Assembly (NCBI GenBank): GCA_945878845.1 | Contig: CAMCUB010000013.1 | Coordinates: forward strand, 19,566-83,565 | Direction of reading: 5' to 3' | Source of the DNA: Erythrobacter sanguineus | Lineage (GTDB): Bacteria; Pseudomonadota; Alphaproteobacteria; Sphingomonadales; Sphingomonadaceae | Length of the DNA stretch: 64,000 nucleotides | Part shown: positions 55,147-63,903 of the stretch, in pieces | Numbering within the stretch: position 1 is the stretch's first letter | Layout: every line of letters begins with the position of its first letter | Notes under the pieces: generated by a model | Databases searched by the model: none | What the model saw: the letters and a program-made list of their open reading frames with translations, nothing else | Told to the model about the DNA's origin: nothing | Made by a program: the position numbers and the translations under genes

Positions 55147-55250
55147 GGCCCTCATTTCACCTTTGGATTTACCTTAAATTTGCCTCGCGTGGGATTGTCA
55201 GGACCTACGCCAGTCTTGCATCCACTGAAGTTCGGTGCAACAGGTCGGCA

Positions 55251-55640
55251 TCACAGATCCGGCCGCCCCATCCATGCTCGGAAAAGCCCCCCGGAATCAT
55301 ATTTGCAACGTAAACTGTCCAGCCGCGCCAAGTTCTCATCCTTCATGAAGAGAGCCGGCCTTTTTCCCAGTTTTTCATCTGCCAACGGATGCCCACAGCA
55401 TGCGCCTGCATCGCTGCCATTCGCTCGGTAGCCCAATTGGCGTAACGGTCATCATCTTCCCCGCGCGTCCATTCGCCGCAAACTGCAAGATAGCGGTTTG
55501 CTTCAAGCTAGAAGGCCATGTCAGGGCGCTGCTGCGATGGATGCCAGTTGAGCCAAAGGCTGTGGCTCGGCGCGGGCGGCATCGTGGCGGCAATCGCTCG
55601 CAGGCCGGGTAGTAGGTCGTCGATAGGTATCCAAGGAGCC
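55251..55640 (-). pseudogene. C-terminal fragment of FAD-linked (BBE-type) oxidoreductase, copy 2
   Basis: Minus-strand LRAIAATMPPAPSHSLWLNWHPSQQRPDMAF*LEANRYLAVCGEWTRGEDDDRYANWATERMAAMQAHAVGI / FMKDENLARLDSLRCKYDSGGLFRAWMGRPDL* across a frameshift. Confidence 0.7.
55466..55545. repeat. Direct repeat unit 2
   Basis: Same ~80-nt string as unit 1; flanking similarity continues toward 55300. Confidence 0.85.
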
Positions 55641-55654
55641 GTTGGTTCAAGGCA

Positions 55655-56296
55655 TTAGTCTCCAATGTCACTGGGGTTATCATAGGCTGCCGCAAGCATG
55701 AGGCGCGATGTGTCGGTGCAATGCTGCAGCATGACCGCGAGCCACGCGCGCCGAACCTGCGCCATGCTCTCGCGGTTCGAAAAGAACCCCGAACCCCACA
55801 TGCCAAGCACCGCGAGGAGCGTGATCGCGAGGTGGCGGCCCAAAGACTGGGCATCGGTGTCCGCACGCAGTTCGCCATTGGAGATAGCTTGCGCCATTAA
55901 CACGCGCGCCGATGCGATTGCGCGGTCGACGCTTGTGCTGCGAACCTCTGGATGATCGGAGGTCATGATCGCGGCGTAAATGCCGCGGTAATAGGTTTCA
56001 TCGCTGTCGAAAAACGTCTCAATCTGTCCAAGCGCGCGCAACATGCCCACTATAGCCACACCGTCAGCGCGGGCCAAACCCAATTGGGTGAATTTGAAAA
56101 CTGCCTCATCGAGCAGTGCGATTAGCACATCGGTCTTCGATCCAAATAGGTTGTAGGGCGTGCGCAGGCTGACCCCAGCCACTACGGCCAAGCGACGCAT
56201 GGTGAGATTGTCTATACCTTCGCTGCGAATAATCGACTCCGCCGCCGCACAAATGCGCGCTCGGTTGAATGTTTTGGCCTCTTCGCGTCTTGACAT
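55655..56296 (-). CDS. TetR/AcrR family transcriptional regulator
   Basis: AKTFNRARICAAAESIIRSEGIDNLTMRRLAVVAGVSLRTPYNLFGSKTDVLIALLDEA HTH. Confidence 0.88.
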   Translation of the reverse strand: MSRREEAKTFNRARICAAAESIIRSEGIDNLTMRRLAVVAGVSLRTPYNLFGSKTDVLIALLDEAVFKFTQLGLARADGVAIVGMLRALGQIETFFDSDETYYRGIYAAIMTSDHPEVRSTSVDRAIASARVLMAQAISNGELRADTDAQSLGRHLAITLLAVLGMWGSGFFSNRESMAQVRRAWLAVMLQHCTDTSRLMLAAAYDNPSDIGD

Positions 56297-56374
56297 GCTG
56301 TTTAGTTGAATATTTTTATAACACGTGTCAATAATGTTTTGCGTCTGATGATGTGTTGACGTCGAAAAGGAGGA

Positions 56375-57601
56375 TTGCAGCCGATGGCGCAGGATCGAAT
56401 GACCTTAAAAACGGTCGCAAAGTGGCTTGCGTGGTCGATGATCGCGATGGCGGTAATCGTGTTCACGGCTTGGACGACATCGCCCGATCCACGGTTCAAT
56501 CCGGCAAGCTTTGAGGACAAGCCACTTGTTCAGGGCCTCGCCCCGCTTGAGCAGGCTATCACGCTTGCGCAGTTCCGTGCGCCGAATGGCCGCACACACA
56601 CGTTGCTGGTGCTAGCCCGCGGAGGGGAGAGCGTTACCGGCATCGACCTAGCCGAACTCGGTGCCCCAGCGACAGCCGATCCGTTTGCGGCGCTGGCTGC
56701 CGTGAACCTGGCCCCGGTATTGGCCGGGCGCGCTGGCACGATACCGAAGGTCACGATTGCAATTGGTGATCTGCTGCCGTCAGGCCCGGCTGGCACCCGC
56801 CAGATCGGCACGGGAACTAATTTCCCCGAGCACGCCGAAGAGGCTGAGAGTGGCACCGTGTTCCAGTTCCCTAAATTCGGTCCCGCCACTTCTGCACGCA
56901 CCCGGGTGCAGGCACCAGAGGGCATCCTGCTCGATTATGAGGTCGAAATCTGCGTCCGCTTCGACCGGACATTGCGAACGGTCGAGGACTTTGACCTAGC
57001 AGTAAAGGCGTTCTTCCTGTGCGGCGATTTCACCAATCGCAACGCGCTTATCAACCTGGCCGATCCGGACAATCTCGATTCAGGCAGGGGCTTTAGCGAT
57101 GCCAAGAGCGGACCCGATTTCTTCCCGACCGGCCCTTTTCTTGTTATTCCTAGAGACTGGAAAGCATTTGTTGCCAACATCCGCATGACGACCGCCATCA
57201 ACGATGCGCCGCGCCAAGACGCGCGAGGCAGCGAGATGACGCTCGACTTCCGAGAGCTTGCGCTAAAGGCCTTCACGGATATGAGCAAATCGCGTTTTCT
57301 CTATCGCGGCAGCTATACCAAGCTCATGCCCGATGGCGCGATCCCGCCGAGCGCCACATTGATGTCTGGAACGGCTGAGGGCACGATCTTCACCCCACCA
57401 ACACGCAGAGACCTGATCGATGCGGCGTTCGCTTATGTGATTGCGGGCGGTCCATTCGCGCGCCAATCACCGATGGACATTGCCCGCGAGCAATTTATCG
57501 CCAACGAACTTGCTGGCGGCCATTTCCTGCAGCCAAATGATGTGGTGCGTCATCGTTCGAACGTCCTTGGCGACATTGTCATCACAGTTGTCCGGCCATG
57601 A
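56375..57601 (+). CDS. Fumarylacetoacetate hydrolase (FAH)-fold protein with N-terminal membrane anchor
   Basis: LAWSMIAMAVIVFTAWTTS TM; GTNFPEHAEE, PEGILLDYEVEICVRFDR, FLCGDFTNRNALINLADPDN, GPFLVIPRDW; divergent from TetR. Confidence 0.65.
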   Translation: MQPMAQDRMTLKTVAKWLAWSMIAMAVIVFTAWTTSPDPRFNPASFEDKPLVQGLAPLEQAITLAQFRAPNGRTHTLLVLARGGESVTGIDLAELGAPATADPFAALAAVNLAPVLAGRAGTIPKVTIAIGDLLPSGPAGTRQIGTGTNFPEHAEEAESGTVFQFPKFGPATSARTRVQAPEGILLDYEVEICVRFDRTLRTVEDFDLAVKAFFLCGDFTNRNALINLADPDNLDSGRGFSDAKSGPDFFPTGPFLVIPRDWKAFVANIRMTTAINDAPRQDARGSEMTLDFRELALKAFTDMSKSRFLYRGSYTKLMPDGAIPPSATLMSGTAEGTIFTPPTRRDLIDAAFAYVIAGGPFARQSPMDIAREQFIANELAGGHFLQPNDVVRHRSNVLGDIVITVVRP

Positions 57602-57796
57602 TCTAATTGCTTGGGCGGTAGTGCCGTATTCTTGATCGCACCCGCTCCTGTTCATAAGCGTGGGTCGGATTGGAATCAGTGTAACGTCTGCCTCTCACAA
57701 TGTTCAAGACACTAGCATTGATCGAGCTGATCCACAAAAGCAGCAATAAGTAACGGAAAAGTGTGAGCTGAACGAGCGGCAGGTTTTGCAAAACGC

Positions 57797-57934
57797 GAGA
57801 GGATGAAACGACAGACTATCGAATATCGGCGCTTGCAACACCGCAAGCTGGCCGCCTAATATCAACCCAACTGATGAGGCCAATGCTCCGTTAATTTACG
57901 CTGCCATCAGTGCCAAATGTTCTGACGACGGACA
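57797..57934 (+). mobile_element. Decayed IS3-family right end (copy B): transposase C-terminus plus terminal repeat
   Basis: ERMKRQTIEYRRLQHRKLAA* (57797-57859) then ACTGATGAGGCCAATGCTCCGTTAATTTACG...TGCCAAATGTTCTGACGACGGACA. Confidence 0.75.
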
Positions 57935-58127
57935 CACGACACCCCCTTCTGAGCGGCCATCCGTTCAACTTGGCGCATTAATCTGTTTTGAGATGGATAT
58001 GGGACCATCCACTTTTTTTCCTGTGCGAACGTAAAAATGTACAATCATTCATTTATGTTGCTTATCTCATAAACTGGCTTATCACCGCGCTAAGAATCAG
58101 CCGGCGTGGTGGCCTAGAGGTGAGTGA

Positions 58128-59798
58128 ATGACCGAGTTTGACATTCCGGTGTTGGTGGTGGGCGCAGGACCAGTAGGTCTGCTTGCCGGGCATATGTTTG
58201 AACAGCTCGGGATTCAGGCGCTGATTGCTGAGCGCCATGCTGGTCGGCTCGATGCGCCAAAGGCCCATGCGCTCAATTCACGCTCGCTGGAAATCTGTCA
58301 TGCGGCGAGGCTGCCGATGGACAATATTCACGCCAAGGCGACCCGATCAGATGAAGGCGCGTTCGTCCGCTTCATGACAAGCGTGACCGGAGACGAACTT
58401 GGTTCGATCCCCTATGAGCGGCAGGATAAGGCCGTGCGTGCGCTGACCCCATGGCCGCTGATTAATATCGCGCAACCCGATTTCGAAGTGGTGGCCGAAG
58501 ACGCGCTGGAGGGCGCAAGTCATGTCGAACTGCGCCGTCAGCTCGAATGGCTGGGTTATGCAGAGAGCGGCGATGTCATCATCTCGCGCCTGCGTGATCA
58601 TGCGAACGGCGAGGATGTAATGGTGCGCAGCCGGTATCTGATCGCTGCCGACGGCGCAGGCGGTGCGATCCGCGATGCCGCGGGAATTGCGCTCGAGGGC
58701 ATGGCCGACATTGCCCATAATGTGATGATCCATTTTGAGGGAGATTTGCGCGGCCTGGTCGGTGACCGTCCGGCGATCCTCTATTTCATCTTCGGCGAGG
58801 CCATCGGCAGCGTGTTAATTGCCTATGATCTGGGTAAAACTTGGGTGCTGATGCATCCTTATGATCCCGCAACGACCACTCTGGCGGATTTCACGGACGA
58901 CGTCTGCGCGCGGATGATCTCGACCGCCATTGGCCAGAACGTGGACATAACGATCAAGGGCGCAAGGACCTGGTCAATGTGCGCGCAGGTTGCGAGCACA
59001 TACCGCACGAAAAACGTGTTTCTGGTTGGCGATGCAGCGCATCGTTTCCCGCCGACCGGTGGCCTTGGCCTCAATACCGGGATCGGCGACATTCAGAATC
59101 TCGCCTGGAAAATCGCGGCTGTCGAACACGGCTGGGGCGGAAAAGGGTTGCTCGATAGCTATGGTGATGAGCGGCAGCATGTTGCGCGGAGTAACATGGG
59201 GCAAAGCGTCGGAAATGCGCTTAAGATCGCGCTGGTCTACCAAGCGCTTGGGCAAGAAATGCGACAACCGGTTAACAGAGACGAACTTGACAAGCGCCTT
59301 GCCGATCCAGCCCATCGCAACGCGATTGCAGCTTGCATCGCGATGCAGGCCGAGCACTTTGACAGCCTGCGCTTGCAGCTTGGCTATGTGTATGGTGACC
59401 ACCGCGACATTGATGCGGGCACGCCGATCAACGTCTATGTGCCAAAGGCCATCGTCGGGGCATGCCTGCCCCATGCAGTGCTCGCCGGCGGTGGATCGAC
59501 GCTTGATCTGATCGATGCGGGAGGTTTTACGATTTTGGCTGGCGCAGCAAGCGGACATTGGGAAAAACTGCTGGAAAGAAGCACAGTTCCGCTGCGCCTG
59601 CTGGTCGAAGGCCGGGATTTTCAGCTTGCGTCGGGCAAATGGTCCCAGACCGTCACACTGGGCGCAGATGGCGCTCTTCTAGTTCGGCCCGACCGGCACC
59701 TTTTGCATGTCGCGCGCGATGCGAATGCCGACGAGGCCGCCGCCATGGAGGCAGCGCTGAAAGACTATCTGAAAATTTTGGCGGGAGGGAAAGTATAA
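58128..59798 (+). CDS. FAD-dependent aromatic hydroxylase-type monooxygenase
   Basis: DIPVLVVGAGPVGLLAGHMFEQLGIQALIAERH (GxGxxG), RYLIAADGAGGAIR (DG motif), NVFLVGDAAHRFPPTGGLGLNTGIGD (GD motif). Confidence 0.92.
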   Translation: MTEFDIPVLVVGAGPVGLLAGHMFEQLGIQALIAERHAGRLDAPKAHALNSRSLEICHAARLPMDNIHAKATRSDEGAFVRFMTSVTGDELGSIPYERQDKAVRALTPWPLINIAQPDFEVVAEDALEGASHVELRRQLEWLGYAESGDVIISRLRDHANGEDVMVRSRYLIAADGAGGAIRDAAGIALEGMADIAHNVMIHFEGDLRGLVGDRPAILYFIFGEAIGSVLIAYDLGKTWVLMHPYDPATTTLADFTDDVCARMISTAIGQNVDITIKGARTWSMCAQVASTYRTKNVFLVGDAAHRFPPTGGLGLNTGIGDIQNLAWKIAAVEHGWGGKGLLDSYGDERQHVARSNMGQSVGNALKIALVYQALGQEMRQPVNRDELDKRLADPAHRNAIAACIAMQAEHFDSLRLQLGYVYGDHRDIDAGTPINVYVPKAIVGACLPHAVLAGGGSTLDLIDAGGFTILAGAASGHWEKLLERSTVPLRLLVEGRDFQLASGKWSQTVTLGADGALLVRPDRHLLHVARDANADEAAAMEAALKDYLKILAGGKV

Positions 59799-60577
59799 TG
59801 GAGTTGGGAATAAAAGGACGCAGGGCATTGGTCTGTGCATCATCAAAGGGACTGGGCTATGCTTGCGCCCTTGCGCTTGCCCGCGAAGGGGCAGACGTAA
59901 TCATCAATGGCCGCACTGAGGAAACCTTGCTCGTGGCCAAGGCGCAACTCGAAAAAGCGTCCGGTCGAACAGTGACGGCGATTGTCGCCGACCTTGGCGA
60001 CAAGGCCGCGCGTGACGACCTAATCGCGAAAGCCGGTGAGATCGACATTCTCGTCAACAATAATGGCGGACCGCCGCCGGGGCACTTCCAGAGCTGGGAC
60101 GAAGAGGCGTGGGCCTCCGCCGTCAATATGAACATGATCCCGGCGCTGATGCTGATCCGGGCGTTCCTGCCAGGCATGCAGGCGCGCAAATTTGGGCGGA
60201 TCGTCAACATCACCAGCGCCATGGTCAAGACGCCCAAGGCACCAATGGGTCTTTCGACCGCCGCGCGGACAGGGTTGACTGCCGCGTGCAAGGCTATGGT
60301 CCCCGTAGTTGCGGCGGATAATGTTACGATCAACAGCATGCTGCCCGAACGCTTTGACACCGACCGCCAAAAGATGATCGCCAATCTGATGGTCCAGATG
60401 AAGGGCATCACTTTTGAGGAAGCCCGCGCCGAGATTGCCGGGACAATTGCCGCCAAACGCTTTGGTGATCCGGCCGAGTTCGGCGATGCCTGCGCGTATC
60501 TTTGTAGCGCGCAGGCTGGATTTATTTCTGGCCAACAATTGCAACTCGACGGCGGGACGTACGAAGGCCTGATCTAG
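59798..60577 (+). CDS. Short-chain dehydrogenase/reductase-like protein
   Basis: MELGIKGRRALVCASSKGLGYACALALAREGADVIINGR...DILVNNNGGPPPGHF...GFISGQQLQLDGGTYEGLI; overlaps monooxygenase stop by 1 nt. Confidence 0.88.
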   Translation: MELGIKGRRALVCASSKGLGYACALALAREGADVIINGRTEETLLVAKAQLEKASGRTVTAIVADLGDKAARDDLIAKAGEIDILVNNNGGPPPGHFQSWDEEAWASAVNMNMIPALMLIRAFLPGMQARKFGRIVNITSAMVKTPKAPMGLSTAARTGLTAACKAMVPVVAADNVTINSMLPERFDTDRQKMIANLMVQMKGITFEEARAEIAGTIAAKRFGDPAEFGDACAYLCSAQAGFISGQQLQLDGGTYEGLI

Positions 60578-60595
60578 AATAACGGAAGATGTGGC

Positions 60596-61021
60596 ATGGA
60601 ATTGACGGCAAAAATCCTTATTTCGCTTGTGGCAGTTATGACCGCCTTTGGTCCGATGAAGGCCGATTTCAATAAGACCCACGCGACCAATCCGCTGTGG
60701 ACGCCGCACGCACGCTTCCACGTTGTCTGGCAAGTATTGTGTCAGGCGGGCGTGGCCATGTTTATCCTCTACATTGTTTGGGGTCTGAGTTTCCCCGGCC
60801 ATGTAATCCTGGCCGCGATGATGAATTTCAACTGGATAGTGAGTTTCTTCCTGACACTCGCCAACATGAAGCGGTTTGAAGGATCGTTGAAAGATGTGAA
60901 TGGCATTCGGCCTTTCCGGTTCAACATTGGCGGAACGGTGCGGCTGGTCGATACCAATCTGTTCGGCGCGACGATGCTGGCGACGATCAACATGATCGCA
61001 ACCGTTCTGGTGCTGCAATGA
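60596..61021 (+). CDS. DUF6640-like small membrane protein
   Basis: LISLVAVMTAFGPMKADFNKTHATNPLWTPHARFHVVWQVLCQAGVAMFILYIVW, about four TMs; family recalled from pattern only. Confidence 0.5.
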   Translation: MELTAKILISLVAVMTAFGPMKADFNKTHATNPLWTPHARFHVVWQVLCQAGVAMFILYIVWGLSFPGHVILAAMMNFNWIVSFFLTLANMKRFEGSLKDVNGIRPFRFNIGGTVRLVDTNLFGATMLATINMIATVLVLQ

Positions 61022-61815
61022 CCGATGGGCTCACGCTTTATCACGCGCCGCCTTCAACCTGCGCGCAAAAGGTCAGGCTGGCGCTTGCCGAAAAGGGACT
61101 CGTCTATCAATCGCAGCTGATAGACCTGTTTACGGGCGGTCAGCATGATCCGGATTATGTGAAACTAAACCCCAATCATGTCGTTCCCACGCTGGTTCAT
61201 GATGGTCGGCCGATCATCGAATCGGCGCTGATCTGTGAGTATCTGGAGGATGCCTTTCCGGAAATCCCATTGATGCCGCAAGACGCGGTGTGCCGTCATG
61301 CTGTAAGACTGTGGACCCAATATATTGATCGGGTCCACGCCTATGCCGCTGTCCTCACCTTTGCGGTCGGGCCGCACAAAATGATCGTTTCGCAAGGGCA
61401 AGCAGCGATTGAAGCCAATGTCGCCAGCGTTCACGGGAAGAAAGGGCAAGCGGCACGTCGGATTGCCTTGGAGCAAGGCGTGGCGTCGCCGCTGTTTGGT
61501 GAAGCGCTCGCGGCTTTTGTTGCAATGCTCGACCGGATGGAGGATGCGCTGCAATCGTCACCTTGGCTGGCAAATGCCAGCTTCTCGCTCGCCGATACGG
61601 CAGCGCTTCCCTATGTTCTGCGGCTTGACCATCTCGCGATGACGCCGCTGATCGAGGCCCGCCCGAAGGTAGCTGATTGGTTGGCCCGCATGGCCGCGCG
61701 GCCTAGCTATGGGCCGGCGATTACAGACTTTCTCGCCCCTCCGTTGGTGGCCATGCTCAAAGCAAATGGTGCCGAAGTCTGGCCCGAGATTGACGCGTTG
61801 GCCAAAGCCGCCTGA
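61018..61815 (+). CDS. Glutathione S-transferase family protein (beta-etherase/LigF-like)
   Basis: LTLYHAPPSTCAQKVRLALAEKGLVYQSQLIDLFTGGQHDPDYVKLNPNHVVPTLVHDGRPIIESALICEYLEDAFPE. Confidence 0.85.
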   Translation: MTDGLTLYHAPPSTCAQKVRLALAEKGLVYQSQLIDLFTGGQHDPDYVKLNPNHVVPTLVHDGRPIIESALICEYLEDAFPEIPLMPQDAVCRHAVRLWTQYIDRVHAYAAVLTFAVGPHKMIVSQGQAAIEANVASVHGKKGQAARRIALEQGVASPLFGEALAAFVAMLDRMEDALQSSPWLANASFSLADTAALPYVLRLDHLAMTPLIEARPKVADWLARMAARPSYGPAITDFLAPPLVAMLKANGAEVWPEIDALAKAA

Positions 61816-61841
61816 CCTTATCCCCATTCACGGAGAGACAC

Positions 61842-62687
61842 ATGAAACTCGTCACATTCACCAGAGGCCAGACGGCAGAGATTGGCGTCGTCATCAATGA
61901 TACGACTATCGCACCCCTCGGTCACCTAGCGCCGGATATGATCGCGCTGATCGCGAACTGGGACATTGCCCGCCCAAAAGTTGAAGCTTTGGCAGCTGCT
62001 CCCGAAGAGACAGTTGATATCGCCTCGGCTCGCCTGCTCGCACCGGTTCCGCGCCCGGGCAAGATTTTCGCCATAGGCCTCAACTATGCCGATCATGTCG
62101 CTGAAACCGGGATGCAAACCCCGTCGAACCAGATTTGGTTCACCAAGGCGGGCACATCAGTCAACGGGCCATATGATTCGGTCCAAATTCCGCGCGGTTC
62201 GATGATGACCGACTATGAAGTCGAATTAGTCGCTGTCATCGGTAAGGGCGGTCGGCATATCAGCAAGGATGACGCGACCGCGCACGTCTTCGGTTATTGC
62301 ATCGGCAATGATGTCACCGAACGAGCCTGGCAGATGCGCACCCCGCAATTTTCCCTCGGCAAGTCCTTTGATACGCACGCGCCTTTCGGCCCTTGGATCA
62401 CCACCAGCGACACGGCTGGGAATATTCATAATCTCGGCATCCGCTGTTTCGTGAATGGTGAAGAGCGGCAATCGTCTAACACCCGGCATCTGATTTTCAA
62501 CCTGTGGGAGCAGATCGCGGAACTGTCACAAGCGATGACATTGGAACCCGGCGACGTTATCTTCACCGGCACCCCGGGAGGGGTTGGCATGGCGATGAAG
62601 CCTATGACCATGTTGAAGGCGGGAGATGTGGTGCGCTGCGAAGTTGATGGCTTAGGACATATCGAATCCAGCTTCGTCGCAGAGTGA
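61842..62687 (+). CDS. Fumarylacetoacetate hydrolase family protein (acylpyruvase-like)
   Basis: KIFAIGLNYADHVAETGM...PRGSMMTDYEVELVAVIGKGGRHIS...GYCIGNDVTERAWQ...PGDVIFTGTPGGVGMAMKP. Confidence 0.93.
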   Translation: MKLVTFTRGQTAEIGVVINDTTIAPLGHLAPDMIALIANWDIARPKVEALAAAPEETVDIASARLLAPVPRPGKIFAIGLNYADHVAETGMQTPSNQIWFTKAGTSVNGPYDSVQIPRGSMMTDYEVELVAVIGKGGRHISKDDATAHVFGYCIGNDVTERAWQMRTPQFSLGKSFDTHAPFGPWITTSDTAGNIHNLGIRCFVNGEERQSSNTRHLIFNLWEQIAELSQAMTLEPGDVIFTGTPGGVGMAMKPMTMLKAGDVVRCEVDGLGHIESSFVAE

Positions 62688-62731
62688 ATAACCGGATCAA
62701 TCGCCGCAGGGATAATGAGTTCAAAACGAGC

Positions 62732-63361
62732 ATGACAGTGCCGCAATCATCTCTATTTGCCGCCAAAGCCAAGCATTTGGGAAAGAGCGCCCGCAGCCGG
62801 GCGCGACTGATCGATGCGGCGCTTGCCGTCTTCGCGCGCGAAGGATTGGAAGCGGCATCGGTCAACGAGATCACGCGCGAAGCCGAGATGGCGAACGGCA
62901 CTTTCTATCTTCATTTCAAAGACAAGGACGAACTGACGTCGGTCGTTGCACTTTCTGTGGCGGCCGAAATCGTCCACGAAATGGATGAGGCGATGGCTGA
63001 CATTGACGATGCGATTGAACGGGTCAGCCTTGGCACACGGCAATTCATACATATCGCTTCGGAACGGCTGAACTGGGGCTGGGCGTTCTGCCAGGCATTC
63101 TGGGTTTTGCCAGAGCTGCGCAAGGAGGCTGGGCAATATCTTCGGCGCGACCTTGAACGGGGTGTTGCGCAGGGCGTGTTTTCGATCCGGGTCGATGACT
63201 TTCTGGTCGAAATGGTAAGCTCGCTTGTCAATGTCGCGCTATTTGCGCGGATGAACGGCACCGCAGGAGCAGAGGCCGGCAGCAAAGCCGCCGAAATGCA
63301 GCTGCGCATGCTGGGGGTTGACCCCGACCGCGCGAAGCAGGCCGCATGGCGTGCGTCTTAG
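62732..63361 (+). CDS. TetR/AcrR family transcriptional regulator
   Basis: SARSRARLIDAALAVFAREGLEAASVNEITREAEMANGTFYLHFKDKDEL HTH; start could be further upstream (overlapping FAH stop). Confidence 0.9.
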   Translation: MTVPQSSLFAAKAKHLGKSARSRARLIDAALAVFAREGLEAASVNEITREAEMANGTFYLHFKDKDELTSVVALSVAAEIVHEMDEAMADIDDAIERVSLGTRQFIHIASERLNWGWAFCQAFWVLPELRKEAGQYLRRDLERGVAQGVFSIRVDDFLVEMVSSLVNVALFARMNGTAGAEAGSKAAEMQLRMLGVDPDRAKQAAWRAS

Positions 63362-63381
63362 CAATAAGATGGCATTGATGA

Positions 63382-63411
63382 TGTCATTATATTGCGGCAA
63401 ACGTGATGACA
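63382..63411. promoter_or_regulatory. Interrupted inverted repeat, possible operator
   Basis: TGTCAT (63382-63387) N18 ATGACA (63406-63411). Confidence 0.25.
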
Positions 63412-63433
63412 CACCGAGTAGGGAGGGACTGTC

Positions 63434-63544
63434 ATGCGCATGCGCAGCAAGATAGTGTTGGGAATTGCCGCACTGGCACTGTTGGCGGGCATTGCCGTCA
63501 AAACACAACAAGCGCGTATTGGCGCTGCGCTGTTCGGCAATTGA
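63434..63544 (+). pseudogene. Short ORF resembling a truncated N-terminal membrane/signal segment
   Basis: MRMRSKIVLGIAALALLAGIAVKTQQARIGAALFGN*, preceded by GGAGGGA; ends abruptly where no coding signal continues. Confidence 0.4.
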
Positions 63545-63903
63545 CCTGCCTTCCCTTAGCCAGTGGCTAAAGGAAAGAAGTGCAAGCCTACCAATTCGTA
63601 ACGTGGAGCCAGTTTCATCACCGTCCTCCCGCTGCCTACACCAATATCACCCACATAACGTCCGCAATATTGTCGTGTCCTGATAGTCCGCTTTGCGCAC
63701 TCGCCGAGCCGAGAGCTGCCTGTCTGCAACCGGCCCAGTTTCGGTCATCGTTATGGGACTAATGCCATCATCTCCGCTGTGTTGCAGGCCTCAAGGTTTT
63801 TCCGACCAAAACAACTTACATGATGGTCTGAGCCCGAGGTTTCTACCAGCGATGAGTAGAGCCTTCGCCCGGTTTGATGCCCATGCTTGGGCGTGATGGC
63901 AAC

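Noticed and set aside
52020-63700. Short shared string CGCTTTGCGCAC near 52043 and 63681
   Set aside because: Only ~13 nt of identity with little flanking similarity; insufficient to call a dispersed repeat without a genome-wide count.
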